A DNA stretch of 64,000 nucleotides from Saprospiraceae bacterium (GTDB lineage: Bacteria > Bacteroidota > Bacteroidia > Chitinophagales > Saprospiraceae): assembly GCA_021738725.1 (NCBI GenBank), contig JAIPBE010000014.1:1-64000 (forward strand), in the 5' to 3' direction. Below the pieces are notes generated by a model. It did not search any database, was not told the origin of the DNA, and saw only the letters and a list, made by a program, of their open reading frames with translations. A program made the translations under genes and the position numbers. Positions 47,232-53,771 of this stretch are shown piece after piece; positions within the stretch are counted from its first letter, which is position 1, and every line of letters begins with the position of its first letter.

Positions 47232-48377
47232 CTAATACTGCGGAATAGAGGCATCGATTTCCTTGCCATAGGCCAGGATACCTCCTTTCAGATTATACAG
47301 ATTATCAAAGGGTTCCAGGGCTTGTAATTCCCGGATCGCTCGCGCACTTCGGACTCCGCTTCTACAGTAGATAATGACGGGCTTGTCGCGGGCTATAAAG
47401 GGCAGGAATGAAGTGATCTGTCCGACAGGTATCAATTCTCCTCCGATCTGAGCAATGGCATATTCGTAGGGTTCGCGTACATCAATGAGTTGATAGGGCC
47501 TTCCAGAAGTGCGCAATTCCTCCCATTCCACCACACTCATTTCAGTCACAGGCGTTTCAGGCAGATCCAAGCCGCAGAATTGCTGATAATTGATGAGGCT
47601 TTCGATCTTCAATGCCTCATTCTTGCGGATCTTCAGGAAACGTGTGTGAAAGGAAGCCGCATCAAACAGGAAGAGCTTTCCGGCCAGGGGCTCACCGATA
47701 CCGGTGATGACTTTGATGACCTCCAGCGCTTGCATGCTGCCAATGATCCCGGGCAGGACGCCAAGGACACCTCCTTCGGAACAGTTTGGTACTAAACCAG
47801 GGGGAGGTGGCTCGGGAAAAATATCCCGATAATTGGGTCCTCGTGTTCCATCCGGAAGCAGAAAATTGAATACAGACACCTGACCTTCAAACTGGAATAT
47901 GGAGGCATACACATTGACTTTTCCTTCCAGTACACAGGCATCATTGACCAGGTAGCGCGTCGGGAAGTTGTCTGTTCCATCGGCCACGATATCGTATTGC
48001 CGGATCAACTCGCGGGCGTTGGATGGATCCAGCCGTGTTTCATGGACCGTCACTTCGATATAGGGATTCAGGGCGCGCAGGCGTTGCTGGGCCTGTTTTG
48101 CCTTACTCTTGCCGATATCCTCTGTGGTAAACAGGACCTGTCGTTGCAAATTGCTGTCATCCACAGTATCGAAATCGACAATACCGATATGTCCGACGCC
48201 GGCGGCGGCCAGATACAACAGACTGGGGCTGCCCAAGCCTCCGGAACCGATCACAAGGACACGGGCATTCTTCAGAGCCGATTGTGCTGTCAGTCCAAAC
48301 TCAGGGATAATGATATGCCGGGAATACCGGGCATATTCCTCCGGCGAAAATGTGGCGCCCTGGTTATCTGTCTGCAT
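47232..48377 (-). CDS. moeB: MoeB/ThiF-type adenylyltransferase with C-terminal rhodanese domain
   Basis: A 381-residue E1-like enzyme: ATP-binding GSGGLGSPSLLYLAAAG (residues 44-60), Arg finger SNLQRQVLF, PGIIGSMQALEVIK, and a rhodanese domain from about residue 285 with active-site Cys338 (IIYCRSGVRSAR). It would adenylate the C-terminal Gly of the adjacent sulfur carrier and load sulfur by means of the rhodanese, as MoeZ/MOCS3 do. The zinc-binding CxxC pairs of classical MoeB are mostly missing (YRDIF instead of YRCLF, and no CPxCG later). The start ATG overlaps the 3' end of the carrier gene by 14 bp. Confidence 0.9.
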   Translation of the reverse strand: MQTDNQGATFSPEEYARYSRHIIIPEFGLTAQSALKNARVLVIGSGGLGSPSLLYLAAAGVGHIGIVDFDTVDDSNLQRQVLFTTEDIGKSKAKQAQQRLRALNPYIEVTVHETRLDPSNARELIRQYDIVADGTDNFPTRYLVNDACVLEGKVNVYASIFQFEGQVSVFNFLLPDGTRGPNYRDIFPEPPPPGLVPNCSEGGVLGVLPGIIGSMQALEVIKVITGIGEPLAGKLFLFDAASFHTRFLKIRKNEALKIESLINYQQFCGLDLPETPVTEMSVVEWEELRTSGRPYQLIDVREPYEYAIAQIGGELIPVGQITSFLPFIARDKPVIIYCRSGVRSARAIRELQALEPFDNLYNLKGGILAYGKEIDASIPQY

Positions 48378-48675
48378 GATCCGAAGATAAGTCAAGGTCA
48401 GGAATACCGCCTGCAATGGCGGGAACAATGCTGATCACGGTCTGATCATCAACTGCAGTATCAGGTCCATCCAGCTCAGCATAATCTGTATCGCCGACAA
48501 ATATTCGGACAAATGAGCGAATCTGGTCGTCTTTGTCAAGGAGGTGGTGCTGTAAGGAAGGATACAGGTGGATCAGTTGATCGATCGCGCTTTTCACCGT
48601 GATGGAGGCGGCCTCCAGAGTGGATCGCTGCTCAGTGAATTTGCGCAAGGGTGTGGGGATCATAATCGTTGCCAT
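48364..48675 (-). CDS. cysO: MoaD/ThiS-family sulfur carrier protein, CysO-like, with C-terminal tail
   Basis: A 103-residue ubiquitin-like protein with the CysO pattern: MATIMIPTPLRKFT at the start, RIFVGDTDY in the middle, and ISIVPAIAGG with the Gly-Gly at 89-90. CysO of Mycobacterium ends exactly at its Gly-Gly; here 13 residues follow (IPDLDLSSDHADR). The tail reads in frame to a TAA and overlaps moeB. Thiocarboxylation needs a free C-terminal Gly, so the tail must be cleaved, plausibly by the JAMM protein encoded just upstream. It would then donate sulfide to the cysteine synthase. Confidence 0.87.
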   Translation of the reverse strand: MATIMIPTPLRKFTEQRSTLEAASITVKSAIDQLIHLYPSLQHHLLDKDDQIRSFVRIFVGDTDYAELDGPDTAVDDQTVISIVPAIAGGIPDLDLSSDHADR

Positions 48676-48687
48676 GGAACATTGTAT

Positions 48688-49104
48688 TTAATGGGTGATG
48701 AATTCTTCAGAAAATGCTGGTCTGACATCATCCAGGCGAAAACTGCGGATTTCCTTGACCTCTTCCGGAAATACAGAGACGATCACATAGGAAAACCACG
48801 GCATAGCCTGGGCCAGGTCATGTTCAGAAGCGATGGCTGAATGAAGCGGATGAGAATGATAGATACCGACCAATTGGGTATCCCATTCCATTGCCTGCTG
48901 TTCAGCCCGGATGTAATCCAGTGGGTCAATTGCGAATCGGCGGCGTTGATCGCCCTCTTTCCCATTGTTCACCGGTTCGTACCGTTCGATGATTCTTTGG
49001 CCCTTTTCAGTGCCATACAGGAACCCACAGCACTCGTTTGGAAAATCTGCCAGGGCGTGGTCGAATATGCCCGTCATGACATTCTTCTTGATCTGTACAA
49101 TCAT
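48688..49104 (-). CDS. mec: JAMM/MPN metalloprotease, Mec-like
   Basis: A 138-residue Mov34/MPN/JAB1 zinc hydrolase. The JAMM ligands are present: Glu24 (FPNECCGFLYG) and H83-x-H85-x7-S93-x2-D96 (HSHPLHSAIASEHD). Mec of Mycobacterium cuts the cysteine off the CysO-cysteine adduct; related QbsD/HcyD proteins instead trim residues after the carrier's Gly-Gly. With a tailed carrier next door, both roles are possible. The ATG at 49104 is chosen: it lies 4 bp after the cysteine synthase stop; a longer frame to 49254 would lie inside that gene. Confidence 0.9.
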   Translation of the reverse strand: MIVQIKKNVMTGIFDHALADFPNECCGFLYGTEKGQRIIERYEPVNNGKEGDQRRRFAIDPLDYIRAEQQAMEWDTQLVGIYHSHPLHSAIASEHDLAQAMPWFSYVIVSVFPEEVKEIRSFRLDDVRPAFSEEFITH

Positions 49105-49108
49105 GGTA

Positions 49109-50047
49109 TTAAAGTATTTGTGATAGAACTTCGCTGTATTTATCCCCATTATCTGGCAGTAAGGTGACCACTCTGCTTTTACGCGTTGTGGCCGCCACTT
49201 TCTGCGCGCCAAGAAGATTGGCTGCGGCTGAAGGGCTAATGATAAGTCCTTCATGTCGAGCGATAAAACGGATCAGGTCAAAGGCTTCTCCGGTATCGAT
49301 GGGTAAGATTTCATTTGCCAGACCCGCGTCATAGATACCGGGAATGCGGGCTGTTTCCAGATGTTTCCAGCCCTCCAGGCCATGCATAGCACTTTCTGGC
49401 TGTAGCCCGATATTGCGAATCTTCGGGTTGAGACATTGCAATCGTCTTGCGGAACCGGTGAAGCTGCCGGTGGTTCCGAGTCCGGTGACAAAGTGTGTAA
49501 CCCGCCCGGAGGTCTGTTGATAGATCTCTGGTGCGGTGGTGTGAAAATGAGCCTGCCAATTCCGGGGGTTGTTATATTGATCAGCATAATAGTAGACTCC
49601 GGGTTGGTCTGCCGCCAGGTGAGCGGCTGTTTTTTGCGCACCATCTGTACCCTCCATTCGGGAGGTCAGGATCAGTTCAGTGCCCAATCCTTTGAGGATC
49701 TGGATCCTTTCCTTAGAGGCATTTTCAGGTAGGCACAGAGTGAATGGAATCTGGAGGACAGCACATATTGTCGCATAAGCGATGCCCGTATTGCCACTGG
49801 AAGCATCGAGTAATTTCTGACCCGGGGTCAATCGTCCGGTAGTAATGGCATATTTCAGGATATGGTAAGCCGCCCGAGCTTTCACACTTCCTCCGAATTG
49901 AAGCCACTCCAACTTGCCAAATATCCGAGCATGCGGATAAGGCGCCAGGGAAGCAAACTCATATAGTGGCGTGTTTCCGATCCGTTTGCTCAGTCCGGAC
50001 AGTCGTCTGACGTTGATGACCGGAGCAGTGTAGGTATGTTGAATCAT
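49109..50047 (-). CDS. cysM: PLP-dependent cysteine synthase, CysM-like
   Basis: A 312-residue fold II PLP enzyme. The start after the attenuator is KRIGNTPLYEFASL, the PLP Lys is K56 (QFGGSVKARAAYHIL), and the phosphate-binding loop is SSGNTG at 83-88, with GLGTTGSF later. The consensus NPxGSVKDR around the Lys reads QFGGSVKAR, a divergence that may relate to substrate choice (O-phosphoserine or O-acetylserine with protein-bound thiocarboxylate). The family member in mycobacteria uses CysO-COSH. Start at the ATG 50047, 13 bases beyond the terminator hairpin; an in-frame extension reaches 50182 through the hairpin and is rejected. Confidence 0.9.
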   Translation of the reverse strand: MIQHTYTAPVINVRRLSGLSKRIGNTPLYEFASLAPYPHARIFGKLEWLQFGGSVKARAAYHILKYAITTGRLTPGQKLLDASSGNTGIAYATICAVLQIPFTLCLPENASKERIQILKGLGTELILTSRMEGTDGAQKTAAHLAADQPGVYYYADQYNNPRNWQAHFHTTAPEIYQQTSGRVTHFVTGLGTTGSFTGSARRLQCLNPKIRNIGLQPESAMHGLEGWKHLETARIPGIYDAGLANEILPIDTGEAFDLIRFIARHEGLIISPSAAANLLGAQKVAATTRKSRVVTLLPDNGDKYSEVLSQIL

Positions 50048-50060
50048 GCATGGTGTATTG

Positions 50061-50094
50061 AAAGAAAAAGGGCCAGTCTGTTTCCGACTGGCCC
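50061..50094 (-). terminator. Attenuator terminator A, upstream of cysM
   Basis: On the minus strand GGGCCAGTC pairs with GACTGGCCC (9 bp, 7-base loop) followed by TTTTTCTTT. It lies 13 bases before the cysM start, after leader ORF A. A possible antiterminator: TCCGGCGG (50139-50146, last codons of leader A) with CCAGTCGGA (50083-50091, 5' arm and loop), 8 pairs with one bulged A; drawn by eye. Confidence 0.8.
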
Positions 50095-50132
50095 GTGAAT
50101 GTGGATTGTTTCTATGAGAAGACATACCGCTA

Positions 50133-50210
50133 TCAGGTCCGCCGGAGGCGAAGGAAGCAACAACAGCAATATGCTGGAGCAAAAGTGATATGGGTTTCGA
50201 CTGAGTTCAT
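50133..50210 (-). CDS. Poly-cysteine leader peptide A (25 codons)
   Basis: A short ORF from ATG 50210 to TGA 50133. Codons 15-18 are TGC TGT TGT TGC (50157-50168), four Cys in a row, with mixed codons rather than a simple repeat. The final six codons are basic (FLRLRR region). Located between terminator B and terminator A on the transcript of the cysteine operon. Read as a leader whose translation senses Cys-tRNA supply; ribosome arrest at the Cys run would free the antiterminator segment. Confidence 0.75.
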   Translation of the reverse strand: MNSVETHITFAPAYCCCCFLRLRRT

Positions 50211-50236
50211 TTGATCAATTCAACATATGGCAAAAC

Positions 50237-50268
50237 AAAAAGGCCATTCCGGAGGGAATGGCCTTTTT
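50237..50268 (-). terminator. Attenuator terminator B, between the two leader ORFs
   Basis: A 14-bp perfect stem (AAAAAGGCCATTCC / GGAATGGCCTTTTT) with a 4-base loop. A possible antiterminator for this unit: GGAGTGG (50294-50300, last codons of leader B) with CCATTCC of the 5' arm (50255-50261), seven pairs including one G-U. It is nearly symmetric, so it might also act on the plus strand. Confidence 0.85.
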
Positions 50269-50290
50269 GTCAAGATCACCAGGGATCATG

Positions 50291-50356
50291 CTACCACTCC
50301 TTCCCTTTTGGGAACGTGCAGCAACAACAAACATCCTGGAATGAATTCCTATTCAT
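50291..50356 (-). CDS. Poly-cysteine leader peptide B (21 codons)
   Basis: A short ORF from ATG 50356 to TAG 50291. Codons 10-13 are TGT TGT TGC TGC (50318-50329), followed seven codons later by GAG TGG TAG. A small hairpin TTCCC-AAAA-GGGAA (50301-50314) sits just after the Cys codons and could pause RNA polymerase or pair alternatively. The ORF starts about where transcription from the promoter at 50361-50391 would begin, so it may be leaderless. Confidence 0.75.
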   Translation of the reverse strand: MNRNSFQDVCCCCTFPKGKEW

Positions 50357-50360
50357 GCCA

Positions 50361-50391
50361 CAATGTTAATCCCTTTTTCTTCCTTTGTCAA
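50361..50391 (-). promoter_or_regulatory. Probable promoter of the cysteine operon
   Basis: On the minus strand TTGACA (50386-50391) is followed after 17 bp by TAACATTG (50361-50368), which matches the Bacteroidota TAnnTTTG box with one difference. Transcription would begin near 50355, at or next to the ATG of leader B. The only other gene nearby is divergent. Confidence 0.55.
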
Positions 50392-50409
50392 GAGACAACG
50401 GAAAGACAA

Positions 50410-50601
50410 ATGTTTTTTATGAGATGGAGGTGGAAAAAGAAAGTTGATCCTGAACCGGAAAAGGACCAGCCCCTCGAACCCGGGAGGGATTACTATGAAG
50501 AGCATGGCAGGATGGTTTTTACAGCCGAATTCCTGTTGAGGCGGGGTTATTGCTGCCAGAGTGGTTGCCGGCATTGTCCCTATTCCTTCGAGGAGGAGTA
50601 A
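50410..50601 (+). CDS. Small Cys-rich DUF5522-type protein
   Basis: A 63-residue protein starting MFFMRWRWKKK (ATG 50410, or ATG 50419), with the family core DYYEEHGRMVFTAEFLLRRGYCCQSGCRHCPY. Its C-terminal GYCCxSGCRHCPY motif has four Cys and may bind metal. The apparent ORF beginning at 50227 is rejected because its first half is terminator B and leader B antisense. The gene is divergent from the cysteine operon and shares its control region. Confidence 0.85.
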   Translation: MFFMRWRWKKKVDPEPEKDQPLEPGRDYYEEHGRMVFTAEFLLRRGYCCQSGCRHCPYSFEEE

Positions 50602-51153
50602 TCAGACTTTAGGCTCCCATTTGATCTCTTCGACCTGGAGATCATGTGCCAGTTTGCGGGCCAGCATAAAGAACAGGTCGGAAAGCCGGTTGAGATAGAT
50701 CACGATATCCGGAGAAACCTCTTCTTTTCTGGCCAGACTGATTACCCGCCGTTCTGCCCTGCGACAAACACATCGGGCCAAGTGGGCCTTGCTGATCACC
50801 GGATGACCACCGGGTAGAATAAAATTCTTGAGCGGAACAAGTTGCGCATCCCACTCATCCATCTGCTTTTCCATAATTCCGACCTTTTCAATCGGCAACT
50901 CGGGCAGATGGAGGGATTTTCCAGGCACTGTAGCCAGATGAGACCCGATCACAAAAAGGTCATTCTGGATTTGGCGGAGGAAGTCAATGATCGCTGGAGG
51001 ATCTACTTCATCGGCTAGCATACCTACGACGGCATTTAATTCATCGATGGTCCCATAGGCTTCGATGCGAAAATCATCCTTGGGAAGGCGCGTTCCGCCA
51101 AAGAGTCCGGTATCCCCCTTATCGCCTGTCTTGGTATATATTTTAAAGGCCAT
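50602..51153 (-). CDS. Cob(I)alamin adenosyltransferase, PduO type
   Basis: A 183-residue ATP:cob(I)alamin adenosyltransferase. The ATP-binding N-terminus KTGDKGDTGLFGGTRLPKDD and the conserved VCRRAERR helix are present. It makes adenosylcobalamin for B12-dependent enzymes. It starts 10 bp downstream of the ABC ATPase gene on the same strand and ends next to the convergent DUF5522 gene. Confidence 0.93.
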   Translation of the reverse strand: MAFKIYTKTGDKGDTGLFGGTRLPKDDFRIEAYGTIDELNAVVGMLADEVDPPAIIDFLRQIQNDLFVIGSHLATVPGKSLHLPELPIEKVGIMEKQMDEWDAQLVPLKNFILPGGHPVISKAHLARCVCRRAERRVISLARKEEVSPDIVIYLNRLSDLFFMLARKLAHDLQVEEIKWEPKV

Positions 51154-51162
51154 TCAACGAGT

Positions 51163-51849
51163 TTAGTTGATCTTTTCATCTGACTCTACGACCCCATCGA
51201 TGAGCTTGATGATCCGTTTGGTTCGTTCCGCAATATCGGGTTCGTGGGTCACAACAATGATGGTATTTCCCAGATCATGCAAATTATCGAAGAGGTCCAT
51301 AATCTCGTTAGAGGTTTTGGAGTCGAGGTTTCCAGTCGGTTCATCGGCCAGAATAATGGACGGGCCATTGACCAGGGCTCTGGCCACAGCCACACGCTGT
51401 CTTTGCCCACCGGATAATTCGTTAGGTCGGTGATCCATCCGGTCGCCGAGACCGACAGATTCCAGGGCGTGGCGTGCTTTTTCCAGTCGATCCTTTCGAC
51501 CGAGTCCTGCATATACGAGGGGCATCGCCACATTATCCAGGGCAGATAGCCTGGGCAACAGGTTGAATGTCTGGAAAACAAACCCGATTTCCTTGTTGCG
51601 GATTTCCGCAAGTTCATCATCATTGAGATCGGCGACATTTGTCCGATTGAGCTGGTAGATGCCGGAAGAGGGTGTGTCCAGGCAGCCTAACAGGTTCATC
51701 AAGGTCGACTTTCCGGATCCGGACGGCCCCATCAGAGCCACATATTCATTTCTGGAAATATCCAGATTGACCCCATTGAGTGCATAGATCGTTTCAGATC
51801 CCATGCGGTATAACTTCTTCAGGTCTTGAACTTTGATCATTGTATCCAT
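51163..51849 (-). CDS. ABC transporter ATP-binding protein, MacB/LolD-like
   Basis: A 228-residue ATPase: Walker [18 protein letters not shown]-loop [13 protein letters not shown], signature [13 protein letters not shown], Walker [14 protein letters not shown]-loop VTHEP. The sequence style is LolD/MacB (type VII, mechanotransmission or lipoprotein release). No permease is adjacent, so the partner must be elsewhere. The start ATG at 51849 (or 51840) is used because the longer frame to 51945 has no family support. Confidence 0.88.
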   Translation of the reverse strand: MDTMIKVQDLKKLYRMGSETIYALNGVNLDISRNEYVALMGPSGSGKSTLMNLLGCLDTPSSGIYQLNRTNVADLNDDELAEIRNKEIGFVFQTFNLLPRLSALDNVAMPLVYAGLGRKDRLEKARHALESVGLGDRMDHRPNELSGGQRQRVAVARALVNGPSIILADEPTGNLDSKTSNEIMDLFDNLHDLGNTIIVVTHEPDIAERTKRIIKLIDGVVESDEKIN

Positions 51850-52057
51850 AGGCGAACGCAAGGCTGTTCGGGTTCTGCTGTAAGGTCGGAATTCCCTGAC
51901 TTCCTGTACCGATTTTTCGATAAGTGGCCCGAAAGATCGGGCCAATCCTATGCTTTTGCGGGATGGACCTCACGAACACAATTACCCAGAAGTGGGTAAG
52001 TCGGTCTTTGTGGCAAATGGATTACCTTGGACGTTTTATTCACGGAAACTTCTGCAG

Positions 52058-52690
52058 ATGACCAAAACGGCCATCAAACATGTTGCAGTGGCTGGCAACA
52101 TTGGCTCCGGAAAAACCACGCTTTCCGAACAACTATCCCGGCATTTTAACTGGGATGTCCACTATGAGTCCACGGATAACAACCCTTATCTTAGTGACTT
52201 CTACGTCGATATGCACCGTTGGTCTTTCAATTTACAGATCTACTTCCTGCATCACCGTTTTCAACAGATTCTGCAGATCCACAATGGAGACCGGACTGTG
52301 ATTCAAGATCGGACGATCTACGAGGATGCCCATATTTTCGCCCCTAACCTCCATGAAATGGGGTTGATGAGTACCCGGGATTTTCGCAATTACCTCTCCC
52401 TGTTTGAATTGATGACCTCACAGATCAAACCACCGGATCTGTTGATCTATCTGAAAGCCAGCATCCCTACGCTTGTCAGTCATATCCACAGTCGCGGCCG
52501 GGAATATGAAGGCAATATGAGCCTGGATTACCTGAAGCGATTGAATGCCAAATATGAAAAATGGATCGACTCCTACACGGATGGCCAGCTGCTGGTGATC
52601 ACTGTGGATGATCTGGATTTCAAACAGAACCAGGAAGACCTGGGCGGCATCATCGAAAAGGTGAATACCCAGATCTACGGATTGTTTTAG
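52058..52690 (+). CDS. Deoxynucleoside kinase
   Basis: A 210-residue dNK/dGK-type kinase with VAGNIGSGKTTLSEQL (P-loop), the DRTIYEDAHIFA motif that contains the DRS-like catalytic region, and the lid segment SRGREYEGN. It phosphorylates purine or pyrimidine deoxynucleosides for salvage. The ATG at 52058 begins the family-typical N-terminus; an in-frame longer ORF is not supported. It overlaps the 3' end of the convergent methyltransferase by 4 bp. Confidence 0.9.
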   Translation: MTKTAIKHVAVAGNIGSGKTTLSEQLSRHFNWDVHYESTDNNPYLSDFYVDMHRWSFNLQIYFLHHRFQQILQIHNGDRTVIQDRTIYEDAHIFAPNLHEMGLMSTRDFRNYLSLFELMTSQIKPPDLLIYLKASIPTLVSHIHSRGREYEGNMSLDYLKRLNAKYEKWIDSYTDGQLLVITVDDLDFKQNQEDLGGIIEKVNTQIYGLF

Positions 52691-53499
52691 ACTGGTCTTC
52701 GGGCGGTTGCCTGAATAAAGGAATAGTAAAACACTGCTTCGGGATTGCGGATCAAGTCCCGCATATCTGCTTCTGCATTTTGCCATCTGTCCATGGTGGT
52801 GTATCCGGCCTGTAATGTTTCATGCAAAGCACTACGCATCAGATTCAGCCAATATGCGAGCATGATGGCTCTTTCCTCCGAACGCGTCTGATCCAGAAAA
52901 AAGAGATGGGGTGTCGTTTGAATGTCCTCAAAACCAGCATCCGCCAACAGATTGGCCAAATACAGACCGACGGATGGATCGCCTCCCAGTGCCCGTTGAT
53001 AGCGCAGGGTGTCTTCCCAATATTCCTGAATAGCAGTAGATGCAGGCCACACCTGAAAGCTGGGATGGTAGACCTCGGTGATCCAAATCGGGGCGCCCTC
53101 CGGTAGCCATGAACAGGTGTTTGCCAACAAGGCTCCAGGAGACGGCACGTGTTCGAGAACCCAGACCATAAATGCTCCGTCCACAGGTGTTGTGAAGCGT
53201 GGCTTTATCCTGGTGGCGTCCTCTTCGATCAGGGTAAAGCGTCCTGTGAAGGAAGGGAAATGATCCAGATGCGTTTTCGCCCGCTGCAATTGTTTGGACG
53301 AAAGTTCTATCCCGGTCAGATGGAGATGGGGATATTGATGCAGGACGGTGATCATTTGGGCGCCCACACCGCATCCGATTTCCACCAAATGATGAAAAAG
53401 TGAAAAATCCTGGTGTTTGTAGATATAGGGAGCCAGAACCTCATTCTGGCGGAGCAACCGATTTTGTTCCTCCTCCGAAAATCCGTGGATATAAGTCAT
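52687..53499 (-). CDS. Class I SAM-dependent methyltransferase
   Basis: A 270-residue methyltransferase with motif I VEIGCGVGAQM, LTGIELSSKQLQRAK (motif II) and the VWVLEHVPSPGALL motif post-I/III. The substrate cannot be told from sequence. Upstream of it is the 270-bp control region of the TonB receptor gene, on the other strand. Confidence 0.85.
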   Translation of the reverse strand: MTYIHGFSEEEQNRLLRQNEVLAPYIYKHQDFSLFHHLVEIGCGVGAQMITVLHQYPHLHLTGIELSSKQLQRAKTHLDHFPSFTGRFTLIEEDATRIKPRFTTPVDGAFMVWVLEHVPSPGALLANTCSWLPEGAPIWITEVYHPSFQVWPASTAIQEYWEDTLRYQRALGGDPSVGLYLANLLADAGFEDIQTTPHLFFLDQTRSEERAIMLAYWLNLMRSALHETLQAGYTTMDRWQNAEADMRDLIRNPEAVFYYSFIQATARRPV

Positions 53500-53731
53500 T
53501 CTGACAAGTTGATTCTCATGATATTAAAGATATGTGGAATTCTACTGCATCAGTTGCAGTGCCTTCATTCATTGGTGTATTTCTTCCAGTAAGGTGTGAA
53601 TGTTCCTCATCACCAGCAGGTTGCATATGATAAATGGTGTAAATGTGGATAAAACTTTCTTCGGTATACCCGTGCTTTTTCGTTGATTTGCAGTACCCGG
53701 CATATTTAAGAGTCTATTAACATTCGTCGGT

Positions 53732-53739
53732 TACCTTTG
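53732..53739 (+). promoter_or_regulatory. Bacteroidota -7 promoter box of the TonB receptor gene (TACCTTTG)
   Basis: An exact TAnnTTTG match about 33 bases before the ATG at 53772. A clear -33 TTG is not seen at the standard distance; TTTAAG lies about 21 bp upstream. Confidence 0.5.
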
Positions 53740-53771
53740 CTGTGCAATGCTTTAACCTAACCTATTCTACT

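Noticed and set aside
46592-47269. 225-codon minus-strand ORF antisense to the DUF6580 gene
   Set aside because: The plus frame has clean membrane helices and the family motif; the antisense peptide is hydrophilic, His/Lys-rich and overlaps moeB.
50048-50182. In-frame N-terminal extension of the cysteine synthase
   Set aside because: It crosses terminator A and the end of leader ORF A and has no resemblance to the family.
50227-50409. Upstream half of the DUF5522 reading frame
   Set aside because: It is antisense to leader B and contains terminator B; family homology begins only after 50410.
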